Below, piece by piece: positions 57,701 to 64,000 of a stretch of DNA of 64,000 nt; position 1 is the stretch's first letter, and each line of letters starts with the position of its first letter. Source of the stretch: Liolophura sinensis. Taxonomy: Eukaryota; Mollusca; Polyplacophora; Chitonida; Chitonidae. The position numbers and the translations under genes are program-made. Under the pieces are notes generated by a model that had not been told where the DNA came from, did not search any database, and saw only the letters and a list, made by a program, of their open reading frames with translations. Where the stretch lies: NCBI RefSeq assembly GCF_032854445.1, contig NC_088295.1, positions 63,781,249-63,845,248 on the forward strand, read 5' to 3'.

Positions 57701-60700
57701 CCACACTGGCTTCTACCTGCTCCTGTAGCGACTTGCCAGCACAGCACGAACTCAGATACAGTATAGGTTCACCCTTGAACCTCTTCTGGATAAAACTCTT
57801 GGCATCACCAATTCCAAGTCGACGAACACTGTCATACTCTGAATAAGAAACAAATTGGATAGAATATCATACACCAAAAAAACAAATAATGAATCAGTAT
57901 CTCAGATATCAGATATTTAAGTCAAATGAAAGTATTTTATAAAACCACATGGACATACTTATACCCATCCTGGTTGCATAATAAAGCTATACATATTGAT
58001 TTAGTATAACAGCCTGCAGACGTCAATGAACAAACGTCTTCAGTCAACCCTCATAATGCACTGCCATATATGTATATCGATGACCACATGGTGATTAGTA
58101 CAGAACTGTAAGTTCTCACTGAACACCACATCTGAGATATACATTATCACAAAAGAAAAGCTTTTCCAAATAATAAACAAAAAAAAAAAAGCTTGCATGG
58201 GCAAACAAAATCACTAAATGGACAGGTAGACAGACGCCCAAGAGTGATTAATCCCCTAAATACTTTCAGACTGGGCGGGCACAAAAATATAACCAAAAGC
58301 TGGATTGTCCTATCATAGCTGTGAGACTTTGATGAACTCACCTAGATACCCATTCTGCTTATAGAAAGAGTCGATCCAGTTGTTTTGTGATTTAGTGTAA
58401 ATATCAGGGATATATGTGGCCTTCTCCTGTCTGCCACCAGAAACTGAACCTGCCAACCTCTTTGAACTCACCAACTCCTCAAGCACGGCTGGGGAGGGAA
58501 ACAAGCACATGGACACATGAGCAAAATTATCTACATTTTTACAGTTACCATACAACAGTACAAATGCAGCAGCCTGTCACATCAGTATTAGTATTTCACT
58601 AATCAGTAATTTCAATTCAACTGAAGTGTCTGTACAACCAAAAAAAAGCCATAAGGCTGTGCATCATTCACAACTCATTTTATCCATTTCGCCGATTGGT
58701 GTTTAATATTGTGCCTGCAAATATGTGCCCGAGTAAACTACCAGCTCCTGGCAAATAACTAATAAACTTTTCCCATTTTGCAATAAGGGAATTCAATATG
58801 TACACCAACAGGACAATATTGATCTTCAACACACTTCATGCTAGAGCAGATAAATGGCCCTAAAAGCTATCCTCCAACCACAGCTGCATCAGCTTGGGCT
58901 ACTTTCACAAATTTCATAAGTTATATTTCTCGTAACTTTCTAAAACCACTGTCTAGGTTATTGTACATTCAGGCAGCTTCATTTATAAGAAAAGTTATGA
59001 AAAATTTATTGACGAAGTTTTATGAAGGTGGGAGACACGGAAGACGAAATTTTATAAACCCCATGTCTGACACTGGGATTAAATCGTATGTGTCTGATCA
59101 TTCGAAATAAAACCATGTTAACTGCATGTCCAAACTGTATGCTCAACACGTGAAACATTTAGCTGGTAGGCAGCAGCCAATACCCAGGTTCCTTTAATCT
59201 CACAATCACACTGCGTAAAGATACAAATCAGCAGCAAGTTCAGCTTCACTTGCATTTACATTTTTTTAACAATCAACTATATACCATAAAATACTTACAT
59301 CTTCGCATATCCAGCACAATATTCTTATAGAAGAATAGAATAAATATTCTGATCTTTTAAACTCACTTTACCGAAGAGTTGTTAAGGATTCTGAATAATG
59401 AATAATTTAGTACTTACAATGGAAAAGACGTTCCTGTAGGCCATACCGATGCATTACACTGTGCACAGATGTGGGTCTGATAACACATACAAAAAACAGA
59501 TACTGAAATTTAACTCAAATTTATGTTGAAATTAATACTGCTTTATCATATAAACTGATATAAAACAACAAAATGTACATGTATATGGCTTTAAACATGA
59601 AAGAAGCCACAAGAACTAACATTAAAAAACCTTACAGAAGATTTACTTTAAAGTAAGGAACATTGTACTTCTTCTTTAAAATTTAAAATCTTTAAAAATA
59701 ATAAGCATTTTTATTATACCTGGTAACAGCGCTGAATGCTCCTTGAATTTTAGACTTATGTCTTGCTACTAACGCATCGGTATAAAGCACATCACGGTTG
59801 TAATTGTCCACATGTCCATGAATCGTATTGCCCACTTGCTCTAAAATCACCTGCAACAAACAGATTTTAATAGCTTTCAATCTGATGTGGAAAGTTATAA
59901 ATTGTGGTAGCATCAAGAATCTTGCTTACATCAGAGTCCTAAAAAAAGTACATGTTGTGATACCAAGGGAGCTTACTCCTGTCAGTACATGATCTGTCTT
60001 GTTTAAAAAAAAATGTCATGTTCAGATGTATTTCAAAAAGTAGGGTATTTGACAATTTTCAATGTAAGGAACAGAAGCCGTAACACCTTAGCGAATAATT
60101 AAGATCCCGTACACACTCATGCTGTCTTTACTGTGATGTTGAACACTGTGGCTGATAATGGCTTTGAACATTTCTTTCACAAAAGACGGTGAAGAAGGCA
60201 GGGCTCTTAAAAGGCAACTATTGGCATTTTTCACAGAATTAATCAAATAATGTCTCATTCAATATTTCTGTCAATTTGATTTAAAAACATATGTTTGTCA
60301 TCATTGTTTGTCTGACTCAAAACATACACATCTCAAGTCCTCTTAATCTGCCATTTTATTAAAATGTTCCGAATTCAACAGTCATAGTTTATTTTGCCCC
60401 TTTGAATTTGAATGTCACCAAAATCCATCTGATCATGCTAGAAAGATGGCTTAGTGTTAATGGAACATGTGGATATTTTTCACTTTATTTTTTAATGACA
60501 GAGGCACAGCCTATCATTTGTGGTAGGGGAAATAAACTGCTGCTAGGAACCAAATAATCTGAAGGGATACACCACTTCTAAAACGATGTCAAAAAGTTTC
60601 ATTATTATCGCATTAACACATAATTCTATTGCCAAGTTCTGCCTAATTGCTTGTGTAAAAGTGTTGTGCAATCTTTAAAAGCTACAAGGATATGTAATGT

Positions 60701-63700
60701 ATTATGCAAACAAGTTATTTCACTATTTCAGACAAATATACATACTACATTTAGAAATATAACAAGATTTTTTTTGTTCCCTTTTTAACACAACAAGCCA
60801 GACCATAATTCTTCACATTGTTTACCTCTGAGAGAAACTGTCCAGGAAGGTCATACAGTTTGGCCAGCTCAGCAATAGTGACCTGACCTTGCTCCTGAAG
60901 ACGGTCATTCACTTCATCAGCCAAACGCTCCAGATAAGTCCTTTATATCAAAGCAAATGTACAAAAGAAAATTAATCAAAGTTTGAAACAAACTTTCACA
61001 CATGTGATATCACTTTTTTCCACACAAAAAAATTCAATATTGTGGCATTTTACTTTTTCCACACATCTAGTACATTCTTAAAGTAATTATGTTGATAATA
61101 AATTATTTCCTTATTTGTTGATAAAAAATAAGGATGAATGAATTTGGTATTTTCAATATGTGATTGCAAAAAAAACAATGGCAGCAAAGGCCATTTGAAA
61201 CTATAATATTAGTAGTGGCATTTGATGTCCACACATTAAAGTTCATTCTCTAAGTTTCTGATACTCCTAAAAGCAATGAATGACTTCTTACATGTCAATA
61301 AGCTGACCAAGAATGAGTGTCAGGTTTTTATCATGTCTGACGATCTCACTGACTTTACTCTCCACATGACTGAAATCCACATTCAGGATTTGTTGTAGCT
61401 CAACCAGATTGATGCGTCCTGAAAGTTAAACAACAGTTAAAAATGTTTGGGACAGTTTTCATGAAACAGCTCCAGTAAGTTTTCCGATAAATACATATTT
61501 AGACAATGTCTAAAAATGATGAATCTGACGACGAAAAAATCTAAAAAGCTACCTGATGTCACTCAATACAATGAGTAAATGCACTGGGTAATATATGATA
61601 TAGTTATTCCAGAACCTACTCCAACATCGTTCATGATAAATAAAAAATCTAAAATATGGTGCAAAAGTTATTAAATGCTGCCGATTGCTTTGTGACATTT
61701 AACAGGACTATATCTGAACACTTACCACCATGAACAAATAGCTCATCTCTGATTTCCTTTGACAGATTCTGAGGTGTAATGTATTCCTTTCCATCTTGGG
61801 TGTGTAAAACATCTATGAGTTTCAACTCCACAAGTTTGTTGACTATTTCCACACAGTTTCTCTCAGATAATCTACAAATAAATGTATGTACTTATTTTTT
61901 CATTTGTTTTGAGTTCAACACCTTACTGAAGATGATTCACTACTACGGTGGTGCAATTTATGAGTTCAGAAAAGACACATTTTTCAACATTTAAGTTTAC
62001 AGATGTAAATGTAAGTCATATTGGTGGAAAGCAAGTGATCCTCTATATATTTCATGGAAAACCATTTTAATGCTGTTCAAGCCAGGCTGGAAACACTGGC
62101 GTTTCCACATAATTATAAATGCACTTAGGTTAGATGTATCAAGCCAAGTGTCACTCCAATACGTCACATTTGCATTTCAGGCAGTCGCCATTATTTTTAA
62201 AGACATGTTGTGAGATCTCGCAATTCACAGGAGGTGGGTGCTAATCTTCACTTGACAGAAAATGCTTTATCCTAGAGGCTGCATGTTTACTACATCAAAT
62301 ATCTGTTTCATTGAAATTCTGCATCGTGCCCTGATACCCATTAATGTAACAGTGGGAAAATTGACAATGCCAAGCAGAATGTGTTGCTGTTTTATTGGTT
62401 GTGAAAAGTGGCTACAACCTTAAACTTCAAAGGCCACTGCTAATTTGACAATGGCTGAAATGCAAAAAATGGCTAATTTCCAAGAAATTTGGCCACATCC
62501 AGTTTTCTATGCTAACCTGGATTCTGGCATTTCTGAGAGATTTACACAGTTTACTTGCAATATAATCACACAAATGAAAATTACAATTAGTTTACTTAAA
62601 TTAAACATTGAGGCCTATTTTCAACATCTTTGGATATTTATCTACTTCAACATTTAATCCTTAAAATTCAAAAACCCGGTAGGTTCTATCTGCTAGGCAC
62701 TCTGCGGAACAAAGTTGGCCGTTAAATCAATTCCAAATTAAACAGTGCCACACACCGATTCCTGGCTGGACTGAGAAGAGATAGGTTTTTTTGATCGCTC
62801 CTGCAAGTTTAAATCAACTTTAGACTAGCTATATGCAGAAAACCTGATAAAATGTAATTGTCTCTTCAAAATCGCGGGTGTGCACTCAAGATGCATTGGG
62901 AGCATCCAAAATCCGTTTTGTATGTGAGGCCACAGAAAACATGGATAACGAAGCAGATGTGCACACGACAGTCACAGGCCTTTAGAATTCAGTTTTCTCA
63001 TTTGTCTGACAGGGCGAATTGTTCTTTCTATTCTACATACATGATGGCTGATGAAATCATTGCTAAAGTTGTCTTTTAAGTCTGGTTGCACGGTCTTGTC
63101 TTGCTAGGTTGACTTATTTATTTATTTGATTGGTGTTTTAGGCCCTACTCAAGAATATTTCACTTATACGACAGCTGCGAGTATTCTGGTGGGAGGAAAC
63201 TGGGCAGAGTCCGGGCGAAACCCACGGCCCATCCGCAGGTTGCTGCAAGACCTTCCCACCTATGGCCGGAGATGTTAGGTTGATTTCAGCATCTTTCAGC
63301 ACGTGGTTACGAGATTTGGTAAACCCTACACACAGTGACAGCACAAAGTTATTTCAACGAGCAAGATGGAAATATTCCTGTGGAGTTCAACAACATTTCC
63401 TCTCAGGAATGGATTTAACTTGCAGGAGTGATAAAAAAGACCCATCTTTTTTCAGTCCACACGAAAAATCGGCACGTTCTGCCATTTTGGAGTCGATTTA
63501 ACGATTGTGTGACATAAAATCACACAAACCAAAATTACATGTGTACCCTAAATGAGATCCTAAAAACACAGGTGACAGGCTACAACAATTTTAAGACATA
63601 GTTAGGGTAGTTGTGCAACATATGGATCTTGTAGAAAGCAAGTGACAGCACACATATCAGCCACAACAACAACGACATCAGTTAGAAATACACATGAGGT

Positions 63701-63849
63701 TATCTAAATCTCTGTTATTTATGTATAAAATCAGTATCAAAGGTTAAATGAAAGCAAGGAATGTCTTATACACACCTTTGAACAGTGGAGCTCAGCTGTG
63801 CTCTTTGAAAATCAGCAGCCAGACGTCGAATTTCCTCCCAATCTGCCAT
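42599..63849 (-). CDS. UFL1: UFL1, UFM1-protein E3 ligase 1, complete, 17 coding exons
   Basis: Spliced CDS on the minus strand (high to low): 63776-63849, 61726-61871, 61292-61418, 60826-60940, 59720-59850, 59418-59476, 58342-58488, 57663-57838, 56838-57008, 55900-56008, 50425-50683, 48786-48952, 46966-47096, 45577-45657, 43570-43658, 43130-43341, 42599-42744. The total is 2340 nt, 779 aa (human about 794). All introns are GT-AG and all phases close. The start [18 protein letters not shown] matches the family N-terminus. Further landmarks are [80 protein letters not shown]-like [21 protein letters not shown] and [10 protein letters not shown]. By family knowledge UFL1 is a scaffold-type E3 without a catalytic cysteine. 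It pairs with DDRGK1 at the ER membrane and directs UFM1 from UFC1 to targets such as ribosomal uL24. A basic/acidic low-complexity linker lies at about residues 383-480. Confidence 0.97.
43130..43341 (-). CDS. UFL1: UFL1 coding exon 16 (aa 661-732)
   Basis: Reads [40 protein letters not shown] and [15 protein letters not shown]. This is strongly conserved in the C-terminal helical region. The acceptor is TTTTGGCAG and the donor GTGAGT. Confidence 0.96.
43570..43658 (-). CDS. UFL1: UFL1 coding exon 15 (aa 632-661)
   Basis: Reads [20 protein letters not shown] and then LKKPDKKKE. It corresponds to the SIEDFISCLDSAAEACDIM region of the vertebrate protein. The acceptor is ATATTTCAG and the donor GTAATT, phase 2. 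Confidence 0.93.
43733..43826 (-). repeat. tRNA-derived SINE, 3' part
   Basis: TTTATTTATTTATTTGATTG then GTGTTTTACGCCGTACTCAA, ending at AGCATTATGGTGGAAGG. It lies in UFL1 intron 14, 75 bp from exon 15. A smaller scrap of the same tail is at 43,455-43,500. Confidence 0.85.
44550..44705 (-). repeat. Second SINE type sharing the same tail
   Basis: The tail (GCTGTACTCAAAAATTTTTC) matches the common SINE, but the body (GCTCAGAGGTAAACCACTGA, CAGGTACCAGACAAACCCTG) differs and resembles the copy at 53.2 kb. Confidence 0.55.
45577..45657 (-). CDS. UFL1: UFL1 coding exon 14 (aa 605-631)
   Basis: An 81-nt exon encoding [19 protein letters not shown] and LNNTLGGK, phase 0 on both sides. The acceptor is CTTTTTCAG and the donor GTGAGT. 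It was recovered from peptide similarity and phase. Confidence 0.92.
45860..46985. repeat. 26-bp minisatellite at the UFL1 exon 13 donor
   Basis: More than 20 clear tandem units, plus diverged ones, of roughly GTATTTACCTCTGGGGTAAG then ACTGGT. Units are 26 bp, with longer variants of 34-37 bp. Four units at 46,299-46,402 are virtually identical. On the minus strand each unit reads CTTACCCCAGAG/GTAAATAC, the same as the exon 13 end and donor (CTTACTCCAGAG/GTAATTAC). Units nearest the exon (46,620-46,985) are the most diverged. Each unit is partly palindromic (TTACC...GGTAA). Confidence 0.92.
46966..47096 (-). CDS. UFL1: UFL1 coding exon 13 (aa 561-604)
   Basis: Reads [20 protein letters not shown] and later [14 protein letters not shown]. 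The last codons (SLTPE) and the GTAATT donor form the exon-side end of a 26-bp minisatellite that fills the next 1.1 kb of intron. Confidence 0.95.
47280..47365 (-). repeat. SINE tail, strongly decayed
   Basis: TTTTTTTATTTAATTGGTACC, then TATTTCACTGATATAACAGC and AGTCAG follow the SINE order with many changes. Confidence 0.4.
48786..48952 (-). CDS. UFL1: UFL1 coding exon 12 (aa 505-561)
   Basis: Reads [17 protein letters not shown], then [20 protein letters not shown] and GIKFF. The RLFEKGxKFF block is characteristic of UFL1. The acceptor is TCTTTTCAG and the donor GTGAGT. Confidence 0.95.
49608..49770 (-). repeat. SINE 3' fragments, two in tandem
   Basis: Tails at 49,608-49,640 and 49,666-49,735 (TTTATTTATTTATCTGATTG, then AAGAATTTTTCACCTGCATG). 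A GGTTCGAGAATCC string follows. Confidence 0.5.
49813..49859 (-). repeat. SINE tail fragment, left half of an inverted pair
   Basis: TTTATTTATTTATTTATTTG then ATTGTTG, then an ATTCAAGATG remnant. It faces the plus copy that begins 11 bp later. Confidence 0.65.
49870..50083 (+). repeat. tRNA-derived SINE, plus orientation
   Basis: Runs from a head-like CTAGTGCAGCACAATGGCCA through GGCAAGGTCTGTCAACAACC and CAGTTTCCTCCAACCATAAT to the tail ACACCAATGAAATAAATAAA. Confidence 0.82.
50425..50683 (-). CDS. UFL1: UFL1 coding exon 11 (aa 419-505)
   Basis: Begins with a Gly/Ser/Lys-rich linker including [17 protein letters not shown], then [20 protein letters not shown] and [14 protein letters not shown]. 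The acceptor is GTCTGCAG and the donor GTAGGC, phase 2. It is separated from exon 10 by the longest intron (5216 bp). Confidence 0.95.
51068..51181 (-). repeat. SINE tRNA-like head portion
   Basis: Ends AACTAACTGAGCCAGCGAGG then CCCCC, matching the head of the element in minus orientation. It sits directly in front of a full copy. Confidence 0.6.
51203..51450 (-). repeat. tRNA-derived SINE, near full length
   Basis: On minus it starts with a tRNA-like head (CCTCCATGGCTGAGGTGGTT then AGTGTGCCAGGG), a decayed B-box region, the body CTTTGGATGGTTGTAGC and the tail ending AATAAATA. About 248 bp, the best minus copy with both ends. Confidence 0.87.
53178..53324 (+). repeat. Second SINE type, plus orientation
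   Basis: The body (GTTAAGTACCTGGCAAAGTG, ACCGTGAAGC) differs from the common element. The tail (AAAAATTCTTGAGTATGGCA, TTAACACCAATTAAATAAA) is the same. Confidence 0.55.
55268..55899. repeat. 55-bp minisatellite at the UFL1 exon 10 donor
   Basis: About 11 tandem units with a strict 55-bp step (ATCCCC at 55441, 55496, 55551, 55606). A unit runs from TGTATCCCCTGACAGTGGCC through CTACAAGATGTAAGCAGTGA to AGTAATGCCCATCCC. Two variant types alternate (GGCCCTACAAG or GGCACTTCCAG). The shared GACAGTGGCCCTAC in the last unit ends at 55899, the first intronic base. Confidence 0.93.
55900..56008 (-). CDS. UFL1: UFL1 coding exon 10 (aa 383-419), low complexity
   Basis: Reads [20 protein letters not shown] and a charged run containing KKEQRRKR. 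The NNP at its start and the basic run match the family linker. The donor (GTAGGG at 55899) is the first base of a 55-bp minisatellite. Confidence 0.92.
56838..57008 (-). CDS. UFL1: UFL1 coding exon 9 (aa 326-382)
   Basis: Reads [18 protein letters not shown] and then [20 protein letters not shown]. It is 171 nt, phase 0 on both sides. The acceptor is GCATTTTCAG and the donor GTGAGA. Confidence 0.95.
57103..57150 (-). repeat. SINE tail fragment, minus
   Basis: TTATTTATCAGATTGTTGTT and then CACATTCAAGATGTTTCA. It is opposed to the plus tail at 57,205. Confidence 0.55.
57205..57258 (+). repeat. SINE tail fragment, plus
   Basis: GTGAAAGTTTCTTGAGTGCA, then TTTAACACCTGATCAAATAA and ATAAATC. Confidence 0.6.
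57356..57606 (+). repeat. tRNA-derived SINE, full length, plus
   Basis: The clearest full copy. It has a tRNA-like head (GTGGCCAAATGATTAGCATT as A-box area, GCGTTGAGTCCAG as B-box area), a body with GTGGGAAGGTCTGTCAGTAA and TTTCCTCCCACCATGATGCT, and a tail TATCAAATCAAATAAA. Confidence 0.88.
57663..57838 (-). CDS. UFL1: UFL1 coding exon 8 (aa 267-325)
   Basis: Reads [20 protein letters not shown] and later [20 protein letters not shown]. The acceptor is TTATTCAG and the donor GTAAGA, phase 0. Confidence 0.95.
58342..58488 (-). CDS. UFL1: UFL1 coding exon 7 (aa 218-267)
   Basis: Reads [20 protein letters not shown], then [20 protein letters not shown] and KQNGYL, one of the most conserved UFL1 blocks. 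The acceptor is CCTCCCCAG and the donor GTGAGT. Confidence 0.96.
59418..59476 (-). CDS. UFL1: UFL1 coding exon 6 (aa 198-218)
   Basis: A 59-nt micro-size exon encoding [19 protein letters not shown], matching the SLISKYGFQEQLLY region of vertebrate UFL1. The acceptor is TTATCAG and the donor GTAAGT. Confidence 0.93.
59720..59850 (-). CDS. UFL1: UFL1 coding exon 5 (aa 155-198)
   Basis: Reads [18 protein letters not shown] and then [20 protein letters not shown]. The acceptor is TTTGTTGCAG and the donor GTATAA. Confidence 0.95.
60826..60940 (-). CDS. UFL1: UFL1 coding exon 4 (aa 116-154)
   Basis: Reads [18 protein letters not shown] and then [19 protein letters not shown]. The phase closes with Met from exon 3. 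The donor is GTAAAC. Confidence 0.95.
61292..61418 (-). CDS. UFL1: UFL1 coding exon 3 (aa 74-116)
   Basis: Reads [20 protein letters not shown] to LGQLIDM. No ORF of useful size marks it; it was found from the peptide and the ACTTTCAG acceptor. The donor is GTAAGA, phase 2. Confidence 0.95.
61726..61871 (-). CDS. UFL1: UFL1 coding exon 2 (aa 25-74)
   Basis: Reads [18 protein letters not shown] and then [23 protein letters not shown], the first winged-helix part. The acceptor is TTTGTAG and the donor GTAAGT. Confidence 0.96.
61872..63775 (-). other. UFL1 intron 1
   Basis: A 1904-bp intron with one well-preserved SINE (63,114-63,272, minus orientation). No other element is recognised. Confidence 0.85.
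63114..63272 (-). repeat. tRNA-derived SINE, 3' two thirds
   Basis: TTATTTATTTATTTGATTGG, TTTTAGGCCCTACTCAAGAA, GTGGGAGGAAACTGGGCAGA and CATCCGCAGGTTGCTGCAAG in order, ending at TATGGCCGGAGA. The head is missing. Confidence 0.88.
63776..63849 (-). CDS. UFL1: UFL1 coding exon 1 (aa 1-25)
   Basis: Encodes [20 protein letters not shown] and a few more residues, the helix that in the family contacts DDRGK1. The donor is GTGTGT at 63775. Although the frame is open upstream, this ATG matches the family start and has a good context (ACAACATGGC). Confidence 0.95.
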
Positions 63850-64000
63850 GTTGTCGTTTTGTCGTCTGCAGGCAAGAGAGTGATCAAAGGGAGCTAACTT
63901 CCGACAGCCTGCTCTGTAAGAAAGGGATGGGGATACTTTAATGAACACTGTTCCCTGATAAATGTTAAAATGTATCAAAACGTGACAGTCCATTTATATT
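63850..64000 (-). promoter_or_regulatory. UFL1 5' leader and upstream flank
   Basis: Upstream of the ATG there is an exact TCF/LEF-type site (GATCAAAGG on plus, 63882-63890) and a CGGAAG ETS-type core further out. TTTCTTACAG and TTGCCTGCAG look like splice acceptors, so a 5' UTR intron is possible. The promoter itself may lie beyond the window. Confidence 0.4.

Larger units (their letters stand above)
56009..61725 (-). other. UFL1 introns 2-9
   Basis: Introns 61419-61725, 60941-61291, 59851-60825, 59477-59719, 58489-59417, 57839-58341, 57009-57662 and 56009-56837. Intron 8 holds a full-length plus SINE (57,356-57,606) and two opposed SINE tail fragments (57,103-57,258). A short SINE-like scrap lies near 58,690. 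The rest is AT-rich without recognisable features. Confidence 0.8.

Noticed and set aside
63850-63993. N-terminal extension of UFL1 by 48 codons
   Set aside because: The frame is open upstream, but [10 protein letters not shown] is the family start, and splice-acceptor-like sequences suggest the upstream part is intron or UTR.
1-64000. CRISPR arrays, operons, phage or bacterial mobile elements
   Set aside because: The gene structure is eukaryotic throughout; tandem repeats present are minisatellites without CRISPR-type spacers.

Overview
The window is animal nuclear DNA, AT-rich, with two intron-containing genes that converge tail to tail. Both gene models were assembled by hand from spliced open frames, with every intron obeying GT-AG and every codon phase closing. 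The proteins and the repeat content suggest a lophotrochozoan, most likely a mollusc: a tRNA-derived SINE with a body and AAAT-type tail that I associate with molluscan genomes occurs more than a dozen times. The phylum is an inference from memory of the repeat type, not from a search.

Layout. 1-10,500 is intergenic, with simple repeats, a perfect 126-bp palindrome and dispersed repeats. 10,590-10,730 is a TATA-less promoter-like block with CCAAT, GC-box, TCF/LEF, M-box and forkhead motifs. 11,022-23,063 (+) is Brachyury (T-box), 7 coding exons, 415 aa, complete from the N-terminal HLLSAV motif to the C-terminal WSPLTPPP motif. Its 3' UTR probably runs to about 24.7 kb. 24.8-41.4 kb is intergenic and repeat-rich: SINEs, a second dispersed repeat family, a 330-bp direct duplication, and a degenerate tandem array that reiterates TGAGTCA. 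42,599-63,849 (-) is UFL1, the UFM1 E3 ligase scaffold, 17 coding exons, 779 aa, complete. Its 3' UTR probably ends near 41,415 at an AATAAA signal.

The two genes have no known joint pathway. Brachyury is a mesoderm/gut/posterior transcription factor. UFL1 is a housekeeping ER-associated ligase of the ufmylation system.

The most unusual observation concerns UFL1. Two separate minisatellites (45.86-46.98 kb and 55.27-55.90 kb) abut the 5' splice sites of exons 13 and 10, and their repeat units contain copies of those same splice-site sequences. One array therefore carries more than twenty donor-like sequences just downstream of the real donor. Other items worth a look are the perfect palindrome at 3.8 kb, paired T-box half-sites inside Brachyury intron 3, a promoter-like CCAAT/E-box/TATA cluster inside the Brachyury 3' region, and the AP-1-motif array at 38.2-38.8 kb.
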